Source: Hyphomicrobiales bacterium
GTDB lineage: Bacteria > Pseudomonadota > Alphaproteobacteria > Rhizobiales > Methyloligellaceae
Direction of reading: 5' to 3'
Assembly (NCBI GenBank): GCA_021775555.1
Contig: JAJFHP010000067.1
Location: forward strand, 32,722-96,721
DNA: 64,000 nucleotides
A program made the position numbers and the translations under genes. The notes under the pieces were generated by a model that had not been told where the DNA came from, searched no databases, and saw only the letters and a list, made by a program, of their open reading frames with translations. Shown here piece by piece: positions 17,915-26,890 of the stretch. Position 1 is the stretch's first letter. Every line of letters begins with the position of its first letter.

Positions 17915-18687
17915 TGGGATGGGTCTCCTCCGCAAATCACCAGCTCGGTATCCGACTTGGCCAGGACTTCGAGAATGCTTTCGGGTGGATTGGTGTTGCA
18001 GAACACCTTCGTCGCCTCGCCAATCTGGCCGCCTCGCACATGGGCAGCGCGTCCGAATTTGGTATGGTCGAGAACCAGGAAAGTTATCCTGCTGTTCTCA
18101 TGAATGAGTTTCCGAGCCCGCACTTCCTCATCTGTAAAATCAAGCAGGGTTCCGTGTTCACCAACACCGGCGACGCCATAGATGCCTATGTCAAACATGT
18201 AGGATGACAGGAAGTCCTCCATACCTGCGCCGAGAATGTCGCGGTCTGTGTTGCGCAAACGACCACCCGCAATATTCACCTCGAACGTAGGATTGGCGCA
18301 GGACAGCATGGCGATATTGAGATTGTTGGTGAACACACGCAACCGTTCGTGCTGCAGTAGAGCCTCGGCGACAACTTGAGGTGTAGTGCCGATGCTGAAG
18401 GCCAGAGATGAGGCGTTTGGAACATGGCGTGAAACCTCGCGGGCAATGGCCTGCTTGGCGCCACGGGCCAGGATCTGCCGCGACCCGTATGCCAGGTTTC
18501 CTGTATCGCTGGGGCGTTCAATGCCACCGTGCCGCCTCCGGGCCATCCCGTGATCGCACAAGGTATTCAGATCGCGCCGGATGGTCTGTGTGGTGACGTC
18601 GAAACGCTCGGAAAGCACGTCCACGGTCAAAAAGCCGTTTTCGCGTACCAGTTCAGCAATTTCCGCCTGCCGTTCCGACAGATCCAT
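17911..18687 (-). CDS. DeoR-family transcriptional regulator (GlpR-like)
   Basis: The ATG at 18687 follows AGGAGATAAGGCG. The 258-residue product has an N-terminal DeoR helix-turn-helix (ERQAEIAELVRENGFLTVDV, then TTQTIRRDLNTL) and a C-terminal sugar-phosphate-sensing domain (SIGTTPQVVAEALL, IYGVAGVGEHGTLLDFTDEE, VLDHTKFGR). GlpR-type proteins repress glycerol catabolism and are released by glycerol 3-phosphate. It heads the importer operon and diverges from glpD, so it likely controls both through the repeated sites in the 242-base gap between them. Confidence 0.88.
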   Translation of the reverse strand: MDLSERQAEIAELVRENGFLTVDVLSERFDVTTQTIRRDLNTLCDHGMARRRHGGIERPSDTGNLAYGSRQILARGAKQAIAREVSRHVPNASSLAFSIGTTPQVVAEALLQHERLRVFTNNLNIAMLSCANPTFEVNIAGGRLRNTDRDILGAGMEDFLSSYMFDIGIYGVAGVGEHGTLLDFTDEEVRARKLIHENSRITFLVLDHTKFGRAAHVRGGQIGEATKVFCNTNPPESILEVLAKSDTELVICGGDPSQ

Positions 18688-18737
18688 CGCCTTATCTCCT
18701 GCAGGCACTCATAAGTCTGTGAACTGTGCCATATAAT

Positions 18738-18801
18738 TTTCAAATGCGCATCAAAAATTTTCATATGAATTCATATATGTAGAATAATATTTTCATTTGA
18801 A
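18738..18801. promoter_or_regulatory. Three phased TTTCA(N)2TG sites between glpR-like gene and glpD
   Basis: Three related 11-base sites occur at 18738 (TTTCAAATGCG), 18759 (TTTCATATGAA) and 18791 (TTTCATTTGAA). Their starts are 21 and 32 bases apart, close to two and three helical turns, so they lie on one face of the DNA. The region is AT-rich against GC-rich neighbours and lies between the divergent regulator and glpD. These are candidate operators for the DeoR/GlpR-like protein (inference). Confidence 0.5.
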
Positions 18802-18929
18802 CTTTATGTGACAGTATGAGAAGTTTTTTTTACACCCGGAACAGGTCATAAAACTCTGCTCAAGCACCACATTTACGATCCGGTTCCCAGCAGCAAGAGT
18901 TTGGTCGGGGTCATGGCAATGAGGATGAA

Positions 18930-20420
18930 GTGAAGGACCGGGTCTACGATATTCTCGTCATCGGTGGCGGCATCAACGGCACGATGGTGGCTCGTGACGC
19001 TGCCGGACGGGGTCTTTCGGTGCTGCTGGTCGAGCAAGACGATCTCGCCAACGGGACATCCTCGACCTCGAGCAAGATGATCCATGGGGGGTTACGCTAT
19101 CTGGAGCACTACGATTTTTCTCTGGTGCGGGAATCATTGCGCGAGCGGGAAATCATGTTGCGCACCGCACGCCATATCGTCCAGCCATTACGGCTGATAC
19201 TGCCAAAGATCAGCGGCAGCCGGCCGGCCTGGCTGGTCCTGATCGGCCTGTGGTTTTACGACCATCTTATCGGCCATATCTCCCTGCCGCGTTCCTCACG
19301 CGCTGATTTGAAATCCGGACCTTTTGCTCAAGGTCTGAAAACGCATGTCGATCAGGGCTTCGCCTATTCCGATTGCTGGACTGACGATGCCCGCCTCGTG
19401 GTTCTCGCAGCACTTGATGCGGCTCGGCGCGGTGCAACGGTCATGACCCGGACCAGATGCATCAGGGCGCGCAGAGAAAAGCAATTCTGGCGCGCAGGAT
19501 TCACCCAGCAAGATGGCAGCGAGTTCGAAATCAGGGCGCGGGCGATTATCAATGCCGCCGGACCTTGGGCGCATGACGTGCTGACGGGTGTTACGGGCGG
19601 GGCAACCAAAATGCATCTGCGCCTGATAAAGGGCAGTCACATCGTTGTCCCCCGCCTTTATGAGGGCGATCATGCGTTCCTGCTCCAGAACGATGATGGG
19701 CGCATCATTTTCGTCATACCCTTTGAGGGGCGCTATTCCCTGATAGGCACGACCGAGGTGGTGCATGAAGATGCACCGGGCCCGGTCGAAATCGATAAGA
19801 AAGAACTCGAGTATCTCTGCGCCGCTGTGAACCGGTATTTCGTGCAGCAGGTAAAATCCGGTGACGTGGTATGGAGCTTTGCCGGACTGAGGCCGCTTCT
19901 GGATGATGGCAATGCCGATCTAGCTTCCATCACCCGAGACTATATGCTGGTCGAGGACCGGCCAGAGGAGATGGCGCCGCTGATCTCGATCTTCGGTGGC
20001 AAGCTGACCACGGCGCGCCAACTGGCGGAAAGCGTCGTTAATGCCCTTGATCCACCATTTTCGGATCTCAAGAAACCGTGGACGGGGGAGGGCGTGCTGC
20101 CGGGTGGCGAGATGGAGAATTTCAATATTTTCGCAAACAGGCTGGTAAGCGACCATCCGGGTTTCGCAATGGCGTTCCTTACCGCACTGTCCCGCCGCCA
20201 CGGCACAAACACGGCTAGAATACTCGGCGAGGCGGCCTCAGAGGCGGATCTCGGGCAGCATTTCGGGGGTACCCTCTATGCCGCTGAGGTCGACTGGCTG
20301 ATGCATGAGGAATGGGCCACAACGGCGGAAGACGTACTCTGGCGGCGCACCAAGTGCGGCCTCGATGTCCGTGAGGCAGGCGTGAAAGCTCTTAAAACCT
20401 ACATGAAATCAAGAAACTAA
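18930..20420 (+). CDS. glpD: Aerobic glycerol-3-phosphate dehydrogenase
   Basis: The 496-residue flavoprotein starts at GTG with gagg five bases upstream. The N-terminal FAD-binding motif is VIGGGINGTMVARDAAGRG, followed by SSKMIHGGLRYLEHYDF, typical of GlpD. Later conserved blocks include IINAAGPWA, KGSHIVVP, LIGTTEV and GLRPLL, and a C-terminal DAO domain closes the protein. It oxidises glycerol 3-phosphate to dihydroxyacetone phosphate at the inner membrane and passes electrons to quinone. It diverges from the GlpR-like operon. Confidence 0.96.
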   Translation: MKDRVYDILVIGGGINGTMVARDAAGRGLSVLLVEQDDLANGTSSTSSKMIHGGLRYLEHYDFSLVRESLREREIMLRTARHIVQPLRLILPKISGSRPAWLVLIGLWFYDHLIGHISLPRSSRADLKSGPFAQGLKTHVDQGFAYSDCWTDDARLVVLAALDAARRGATVMTRTRCIRARREKQFWRAGFTQQDGSEFEIRARAIINAAGPWAHDVLTGVTGGATKMHLRLIKGSHIVVPRLYEGDHAFLLQNDDGRIIFVIPFEGRYSLIGTTEVVHEDAPGPVEIDKKELEYLCAAVNRYFVQQVKSGDVVWSFAGLRPLLDDGNADLASITRDYMLVEDRPEEMAPLISIFGGKLTTARQLAESVVNALDPPFSDLKKPWTGEGVLPGGEMENFNIFANRLVSDHPGFAMAFLTALSRRHGTNTARILGEAASEADLGQHFGGTLYAAEVDWLMHEEWATTAEDVLWRRTKCGLDVREAGVKALKTYMKSRN

Positions 20421-20431
20421 GCTCCCTACCC

Positions 20432-21925
20432 CTAAGATGTGATCGTGCGCCGGATTGCATCCTTCCAGCCGGCATATTTAGCTTCCCGATCGGTTTCGCT
20501 CATATCAGGTTCGAAGCGCCGCTCCAGTCGCCATGCGGCGGAAAATTCCTCAAGGCCCGGATAGAAGCCAGACTTCATGCCGGCCAGATAGGCGGCGCCA
20601 AGCGCAGTCGTCTCAAGAATTTGGGGGCGGTCAATGGGAGCAGCCAGAAAGTCTGCCAGGCACTGCATGGTCCAGTCGCTGGCGACCATGCCGCCATCGA
20701 CACGCAGGACCGTTTCCCGGGAGGCGCCGTCCTGCCAATCGTTCTGCATGGCGTCCAGAAGGTCCCGGGTCTGGAAGCAGACGGCCTCAAGCGCTGCCCG
20801 GGCCAACTCGTTTGGTCCGGTGGCGCGGGTTACTCCGGTCAGGATACCGCGGGCATCTGCATCCCAATGAGGCGCGCCGAGGCCAACAAATGCGGGAACC
20901 AGGTAAACATCCTGCTCTTCATCAGCATTAGCCGCCATTTCACCTGTTTGAGAAGCCTGTTCGATGATGCCCAACCCGTCGCGCAGCCATTGCACGGCCG
21001 CGCCTGCGATGAAAATGGAGCCTTCCAGGGCGTAGGTGGGTTTACCGTCCAGTTGATAAGCAAGGGTGGTGAGCATTCGGTTTTCAGATGCCACGGCCTC
21101 CAGGCCGGTGTTCAGCATTGCGAAACATCCTGTGCCATATGTCGATTTCATCATGCCGGGCTGGAAGCAGGCCTGGCCGACCATCGCCGCCTGCTGATCT
21201 CCGGCCACACCGCGAATGGGTATAGGACTACCGAAAATATCGGCGCTTGCATCACCGAACTCGGCGGCACAGTCCAGCACGTCCGGGAGTACCGCCCGGG
21301 GCACCCGGAACAGCTCAAGAAGCTCGTTGTCCCAGCTTCCAGAGTGGATATCGTAGAGCAGAGTCCTGGAGGCGTTGGTTGCGTCAGTGGCATGAACGCG
21401 TCCACCCGTAAGCCGCCAAATCAAAAAACTATCGATAGTCCCGAATGCAAGTTTGCCTTGTTCAGCTCGAGTGCGTGCACACTCCACATTGTCCAGCAGC
21501 CAGGCCAGCTTGGTGCCTGAGAAATAAGGGTCTAGCAGCAGGCCGGTTTTCGCGGTGATGTCCCGCTCTACATGTTTCTCTTTCAACGCAGCGCAGATTT
21601 GCGCGGTGCGGCGATCCTGCCAGACAATAGCTGGGTAGATGGGCTTACCGGTTTCCCGGTCCCATACCACCACCGTCTCGCGCTGGTTGGTGATGCCGAT
21701 AGCAGCGATATTGGCCGCGGTAGCGTCAAGCTCGGCCATCGCCTCACGACAGGTTGCAATGACCGTTTCCCAGATTTCTTCCGCATCATGCTCAACCCAG
21801 CCCGATCGGGGAAAATGCTGGGTGAATTCTTTTTGTGAAACCGATCGAACCGAAAAATTTTTGTCGAACAGGATGGCACGGGACGAGGTCGTCCCCTGGT
21901 CAATGGCGAGAATATATTCTGGCAT
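20432..21925 (-). CDS. glpK: Glycerol kinase
   Basis: The ATG at 21925 ([17 protein letters not shown]) has GGGGGAG about six bases upstream. The 497-residue FGGY-family kinase shows the ATP-loop [40 protein letters not shown], the glycerol-binding region and [13 protein letters not shown] plus [11 protein letters not shown]. It phosphorylates glycerol to glycerol 3-phosphate for GlpD. It ends 11 bases from the end of glpD, convergently. A decayed partial copy of this gene lies at 24748-24884. Confidence 0.96.
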   Translation of the reverse strand: MPEYILAIDQGTTSSRAILFDKNFSVRSVSQKEFTQHFPRSGWVEHDAEEIWETVIATCREAMAELDATAANIAAIGITNQRETVVVWDRETGKPIYPAIVWQDRRTAQICAALKEKHVERDITAKTGLLLDPYFSGTKLAWLLDNVECARTRAEQGKLAFGTIDSFLIWRLTGGRVHATDATNASRTLLYDIHSGSWDNELLELFRVPRAVLPDVLDCAAEFGDASADIFGSPIPIRGVAGDQQAAMVGQACFQPGMMKSTYGTGCFAMLNTGLEAVASENRMLTTLAYQLDGKPTYALEGSIFIAGAAVQWLRDGLGIIEQASQTGEMAANADEEQDVYLVPAFVGLGAPHWDADARGILTGVTRATGPNELARAALEAVCFQTRDLLDAMQNDWQDGASRETVLRVDGGMVASDWTMQCLADFLAAPIDRPQILETTALGAAYLAGMKSGFYPGLEEFSAAWRLERRFEPDMSETDREAKYAGWKDAIRRTITS

Positions 21926-21976
21926 CGGCGCTCCCCCGGTGTGCAGGTCTAAGCGACGGTCATTCAATACACCGAC

Positions 21977-24532
21977 TTATTTTTTACGGGGCTGCGTGGG
22001 CTTGGCTTTCGAGCGCGCACCACTTTTCCGAGACACCCCGCGCTTGGTTGATGTCGATTTTTTTGCCGGCACAAGCATGGCCGTCTTGGCCACATCGCCT
22101 GAGTCCATAATATGTATATCCCTTTGCGGAAAGGGAATGGAAATACCGGCCTGACGGAATGCCTCGTCGATTGCAAAGCGCAAGTCGCTGGCAATACGAA
22201 TGCGGCGTTCAACATTGCCAATATAACAGCGTAGTTCGAACAGCAGTGCGCTGTCTGCGAAATCTCGGAACAGGACGAACGGTTCGGGGTTACGAAGAAT
22301 GCCTTCATGTTCAGATGCACATTGCAGGAGCGTGTCATGAACCAGCCTCACATCCGAGCCATAAGCAACGCCCACCGGTATCTCGACCCGGCCTGTTCTG
22401 TCCTTGTGCAACCAGTTGACGACCGAAGAGGAAATGAGTTCCGAATTCGGCACTATGACCGAGGCACGCGAAAACGTCTTGATCTCCGTGCTGCGCACAC
22501 TGATGTGTTTGACAATGCCTTCATGGGGTCCGACTTCGACCCAGTCGCCCACTTTTATGGGCCGCTCCGCCAGCAAAATAAGACCTGAAACGAAGTTGTT
22601 GACGACGCCTTGCAGGCCAAAACCGACACCTACTGAAAGCGCTCCGGCAATGATCGCCAATCCGGACAGATCAATGCCTGTCATGTTGATGGCTAATAGC
22701 GCTGCGAGGACCAGGCCCACATAACCGATGCCGGTCTTCAGCGCATTGCGCACGCCGGCATCCATGCGGGTGTGCTGAAGGATGCGTGTATCGACAAATC
22801 GTTGGAAAGTGCGCAGGAGTACAATCAGAATAATGAATGTGACCATACCCGCCAGCACGTCCGTGATAGAGAATACGTGCGTGCCGATCTTGAAGCCTGT
22901 CAGGCTCCAGCCGATCCGATCAAGAAGGCTGTCCCAATGTCCACCCCATAGTGGGAGCAGGACGAACGCCATGCTGATAACGAGGCCGATATCGAGCAGA
23001 AGCACCGACCACACATAGATGAGATTGGCCGGTTCACCGGCAGCCGGCGGCTGTTCGGTGTCACGCGTGAATACGGCTATGAGATCACGCGCCAGACCGT
23101 GCAGCACAAGAATAGTGAGGAACACGGCAGTGGTTGCCAGCAAACGCCGCGCGATAAAATTGGAAAGCACGCCATAGCCAGCGAGAGCCGCTATCGGAAT
23201 TGCGAGCGCTAGCAGGACGACAATTGCACGGGCAAGACCCCACCAGATTCTTCTTGAGGAGGTTTTGCCTGCTGACTTGATCTGTTGACCGCCGGCACGA
23301 TCCTCCTCTGGCCTGAGCCAAAGACGCTTGTCGCTCGCCATGAGGAAGAACAAGACTGAATAGGCGGAGCCAACGATAAAGCTGTAGGTGGTTGTCAGTG
23401 TCGGTGATGGCTGAAGTTCGACCGTTGGAATGATCAGCAGCAGGTCGAGTCCAACAATAATGGCAAGGGTAAGAGCGTATCGGGACCAAAGCCTTGCAGT
23501 GTTTTCGCCCATATTGGCCAGTCGCCACTGCGGCATGGATGGTGAAAGCATTGCGCGCGGCAGGCCGTACAGAATGCTGACCATCACGACTGATACGGCG
23601 AACCCGAGAATGACGTACTGAAACAGACCGGTCAGAAGCCCCCCGTTTTTGAGCGCGGCATAAGTCACCACGACAATCAGGATGGGGATGACCGTGCGGG
23701 CGACGCCTTCCGCCAGTGTCGCCAGAACGCGCATGCGGAATGTGGGGTTTTCTATGTCGGGATCACGGCCGAAACGGCGGACCAGCCAGCGCCGGAGCAG
23801 CCAGCCCAGCCCAGCAGCCACGATGATGGCAATCAGGATGAAAGCAAAATATCCGCTCTCTATGGCGTTGCGGACTTGTGGCGACGCAACCCATTTCAGC
23901 GGCGACATGATTGATCTGCTGAGCAGTCTGACAAACTCTTCACCAGCCTTCGACCATGTATCAATGGAAATCAGGGATGGGGTGCGCACGAGCAGCTTGT
24001 CGCCGAAGGCTTTGCGGTTGGCATCGATGATTTCAGTCAGCAGCGTGCGTGTTCGCTCAAGTAGCAGGTCCAGCTTCTTAAGCCGGCCCTCAGCTGTCGC
24101 CAGCTTTACATTGAGATCTTCTCGCTGAGCTGCGATTTCCGGCGCCTCAAGTGGTTCGCCTTTCTTAGGCGGCGGTCCCAGAGCATCAACTAGTTTTTTG
24201 AACCGGCCGGTCTCGACCGAAAGCGGCTTACGTACACCGTTGAGTTTGCGCTGCGCTTCGTTGACCTCCTTCTTGAGATCCCCTAGGGAGGAAAGTGTTT
24301 GAGCCTCACCCTTGATCTGTTTGTCGATACGCTTGAGCAGCCGGTCCCATTGAACAAGATCTTCGCCAATGCGCTCCTGGGCGGTTTCCTTCGGTGCTGC
24401 CTGATCAGGTTCCTTTGGCGCGACCTGGGTCGTCTCCTTCGGGGCGGCCTGGGTTGCATCCTGTGAAACAGCCGGATGTGCCGGCAGAAGCAGTGCAACA
24501 AGTGCAAAAAGGATCAGCAGGATATGACGCAC
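21977..24532 (-). CDS. Large MscS-family mechanosensitive channel (DUF3772-MscS type)
   Basis: The GTG at 24532 (VRHILLILFALVALLL) is preferred over the upstream TTG because it opens a signal peptide and has AGGA upstream. The product is 851 residues. Residues about 20-190 are periplasmic and helical (TQAAPKE repeats, then a coiled-coil region). About ten membrane spans follow, then the MscS pore and beta domain: SGLAIIAGALSVGVGFGLQG, VNNFVSGLILLAERPIKVGD and VPNSELISSSVVNW. The C-terminal tail is basic. Such channels release solutes on hypo-osmotic shock. It separates intact glpK from a glpK remnant. Confidence 0.88.
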   Translation of the reverse strand: MRHILLILFALVALLLPAHPAVSQDATQAAPKETTQVAPKEPDQAAPKETAQERIGEDLVQWDRLLKRIDKQIKGEAQTLSSLGDLKKEVNEAQRKLNGVRKPLSVETGRFKKLVDALGPPPKKGEPLEAPEIAAQREDLNVKLATAEGRLKKLDLLLERTRTLLTEIIDANRKAFGDKLLVRTPSLISIDTWSKAGEEFVRLLSRSIMSPLKWVASPQVRNAIESGYFAFILIAIIVAAGLGWLLRRWLVRRFGRDPDIENPTFRMRVLATLAEGVARTVIPILIVVVTYAALKNGGLLTGLFQYVILGFAVSVVMVSILYGLPRAMLSPSMPQWRLANMGENTARLWSRYALTLAIIVGLDLLLIIPTVELQPSPTLTTTYSFIVGSAYSVLFFLMASDKRLWLRPEEDRAGGQQIKSAGKTSSRRIWWGLARAIVVLLALAIPIAALAGYGVLSNFIARRLLATTAVFLTILVLHGLARDLIAVFTRDTEQPPAAGEPANLIYVWSVLLLDIGLVISMAFVLLPLWGGHWDSLLDRIGWSLTGFKIGTHVFSITDVLAGMVTFIILIVLLRTFQRFVDTRILQHTRMDAGVRNALKTGIGYVGLVLAALLAINMTGIDLSGLAIIAGALSVGVGFGLQGVVNNFVSGLILLAERPIKVGDWVEVGPHEGIVKHISVRSTEIKTFSRASVIVPNSELISSSVVNWLHKDRTGRVEIPVGVAYGSDVRLVHDTLLQCASEHEGILRNPEPFVLFRDFADSALLFELRCYIGNVERRIRIASDLRFAIDEAFRQAGISIPFPQRDIHIMDSGDVAKTAMLVPAKKSTSTKRGVSRKSGARSKAKPTQPRKK

Positions 24533-24747
24533 TGTATTGTTTTCCTGAGACAAAATGGTTGCAGGCAAAGTTTGAGGTTTACCAGCACAGAAGTTTAGAC
24601 CGCGAGCCGGAAATCAAGGCTCAAGCGGGCAATGAAGGGCTGCGGGTAGCATATGCATGAAATTCGGGCAACCAGACATGAAATGTTATGTGGCCTGAGA
24701 ACGGGTGCGTCAGCGAGGCGAGGCAGGGGTCAGCTGTTCGCTTCTGG

Positions 24748-24884
24748 CCCGGTCTTCGCGGTGATGTTTTTTCTACATGCTCGTCTTTCAGCACCGCACA
24801 AATCTGCGCAGTGCGGCGATCATGCCAGGCGATAGCCAGAGATGATGTTATCCCGTCGTCAATGGCAAGAATATATTCTGGCAC
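24748..24884 (-). pseudogene. Decayed fragment of glycerol kinase
   Basis: On the minus strand this stretch reads [19 protein letters not shown] and then jumps directly to [19 protein letters not shown]. Those match Glp[19 protein letters not shown] and [19 protein letters not shown], with the intervening part (about 230 bases) missing. The plus-strand DNA shows the same long matches to 21543-21632 and 21893-21925. The start is GTG and no kinase domain remains, so it is a relic. The rest of the roughly 390-base gap between the MscS gene and the radical SAM gene shows nothing else I could support. Confidence 0.8.
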
Positions 24885-24922
24885 AAATCCTGCCCCATGG
24901 CCTGAAAGAATTCAAAAAGACC

Positions 24923-26707
24923 CTAGGAGGCCTTTTGCATCTCGGCCTGCTTGCGGGGATCCGTTATCCGGTGCGCATGCTCTTGCATCATCTCAAGCTG
25001 TGCTTCCTCGTCTTCATGGACGGGTTCGATTGCGAGATCGGTGTAGTGCATTTTATCAGGATCTGCCTCGATTGACCTGGCTGCCCTGTAATGTTTCCAG
25101 AAAACACGGGTCCAACGCGCATGATGGGTGAAAAAATCCCAAACGCGCCTGGTGTAGAAAATGAGCGGGTTCTCAATTGGCAGCGTAGGCCGGCGATCCT
25201 TTCGCACCTTGTGGCGCAGCCAGCCAAGTTCGAGCGGGTGGATGCCCTCGATCGGTACCGATCCGCGGAACCATGTCAGCGGAAGAATCAGCTTTTCCGC
25301 CTTCAGCCCGCAAGCCACTGCGCGGCGCATGATCGTCTCGGCATGTTCGTCGGTGTAATATTGTTTCCAGGCATCCTGGTAGGCCTGCCAGAGTTCGTCA
25401 TCGCTCATGGTGTCGTGGTGAGCGGTGATGTGGTTGAGGTCGTACTTGTTCATGTCCGGGTCCATCCAGACGCCCTTCTCATGGAGCACCTTGTGGTCTT
25501 CTGAACCGGGTAATGGCGTGAGAATAAAAAATTCAACCAGATCGAGCGGCAACTCCTTCTTGATGATTTCGATATCCCGCCTGATGGATTCAGGGGTGTC
25601 TCCGGGGAATCCCAGAATATATCCCGCATACGTCATCGCGCCGCGCTCTTTCCACATCTGCAGCATCTTGCGGTATTCCCAGATTTTGTTCTGCCGCTTC
25701 TTTGCTCCCATCAGCGAATCCGGGTTGATGTTTTCAAGGCCGATGAAAATCCGGTGGGCGCCGGCACGAACCGCCTTTTCGATAAAGTTCGGGGTGCGGT
25801 GGCACAGCGTATCGACCTGAATGACGAATTTGAATTTGAGACCTTCATTCTCTTTCAGGTGGATCATGCGGTCGAGGACGGATTCCCAGTCCTTGTTGCG
25901 TGCAAAATTGTCATCGGTCACGAAATAGCGTCGGATACCCTGGGCTTCGTTGGCGCGGATAATCTTCTCGATCGAGTCCGGCGAGCGCCGCCGCGAGATG
26001 CGGCCCTGCACGTTGATAATGGTGCAGAAGGAACATTGGAACGGGCATCCGCGCCCGGAATCGAAACTGGTATAGTGACCTGCCGTGCGCCGTATCTCCC
26101 GTTCGGTGAGGAGAGGGATGCTGGTATCCGTCATGTCCGGCAGGGCGTGCATGTAGTTGTAGAGGGGTTTCATCTTGCCATTCCAGGCGTCGCTTAAAAA
26201 CTCCTCGATCCGGTGTTCGCTTTCACCGGCATACATTGAAATGCCGAGATCCATGGCCTCCTGTATATCTGCTGGAATATCTTCAAGCATCGAGATGCAG
26301 CCCGATACATGGAACCCGCCCATGGCCACCTGGATGTCTTTTAAACGAAAGCGCCGGGCAACATCCACCGCGCGGGGGAACTGGTTGGTCTGAACACCGA
26401 CGAGACCAACCACGCTTTGATCGGCTTCTTCGACGTCACGGATGATCTGGTCGATCGGTAAAATCGTGTTGGTTTCGTCATAGGCGTCGATAGTGATGTC
26501 GATATCAGGACCCAAGGCATGGGCATCGGCTGCGACTTTTATCAGCCCGTACAGGGAAGCCAGCGTATTGGAGGGAATTGCCGATCGGTACCACTGGATC
26601 ACATAGCCATCATCGTCATAATGAGACGGCTTGATCAGCACGATGCGGAAGCTCTTGCGCGCCCGCGTCTTGCCGTTCATGGCTTGCATAGGGTTCGGCA
26701 CTGACAA
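24923..26707 (-). CDS. B12-binding-type radical SAM enzyme
   Basis: The ORF gives 594 residues from a TTG; an ATG at 26689 (MQAMNGKT) is an equally good start and the ribosome site is weak. Residues about 20-150 look like a B12-binding Rossmann domain (FRIVLIKPSHYDDDGY, QVAMGGFHVSG). The radical SAM core starts at SGRGCPFQCSFC (CxxxCxxC for the 4Fe-4S cluster), with FVTDDNFARN, FIGLENI and AGYILGFPGDT typical of the Elp3/MiaB-type barrel. A C-terminal region of about 150 residues is helix-rich and of unknown role. The substrate is unknown and no pathway partners sit beside it. Confidence 0.87.
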   Translation of the reverse strand: MSVPNPMQAMNGKTRARKSFRIVLIKPSHYDDDGYVIQWYRSAIPSNTLASLYGLIKVAADAHALGPDIDITIDAYDETNTILPIDQIIRDVEEADQSVVGLVGVQTNQFPRAVDVARRFRLKDIQVAMGGFHVSGCISMLEDIPADIQEAMDLGISMYAGESEHRIEEFLSDAWNGKMKPLYNYMHALPDMTDTSIPLLTEREIRRTAGHYTSFDSGRGCPFQCSFCTIINVQGRISRRRSPDSIEKIIRANEAQGIRRYFVTDDNFARNKDWESVLDRMIHLKENEGLKFKFVIQVDTLCHRTPNFIEKAVRAGAHRIFIGLENINPDSLMGAKKRQNKIWEYRKMLQMWKERGAMTYAGYILGFPGDTPESIRRDIEIIKKELPLDLVEFFILTPLPGSEDHKVLHEKGVWMDPDMNKYDLNHITAHHDTMSDDELWQAYQDAWKQYYTDEHAETIMRRAVACGLKAEKLILPLTWFRGSVPIEGIHPLELGWLRHKVRKDRRPTLPIENPLIFYTRRVWDFFTHHARWTRVFWKHYRAARSIEADPDKMHYTDLAIEPVHEDEEAQLEMMQEHAHRITDPRKQAEMQKAS

Positions 26708-26817
26708 CCTACTTTCTGAAGTCTCTCAGAAAATCATCAAGTCGAGCTCACAATAGCTCATTAATGTGGCGATTTCGAAACGGTCTGCCCTGAGACATCA
26801 ATGCGCTGCCGCAAGCG

Positions 26818-26846
26818 AGGATATTATGTTGTTAAAACAATATCCT
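26818..26846. repeat. Perfect 8-bp inverted repeat upstream of the radical SAM gene
   Basis: AGGATATT and AATATCCT are separated by 13 bases in the gap between the S41-type gene and the radical SAM gene, both minus-strand. It may be an operator or a weak terminator; low GC argues against a strong terminator. Confidence 0.35.
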
Positions 26847-26890
26847 AGTTGCTGCTTTAGCCCTGAACATACTGTGAGTTCTTGATCCGG

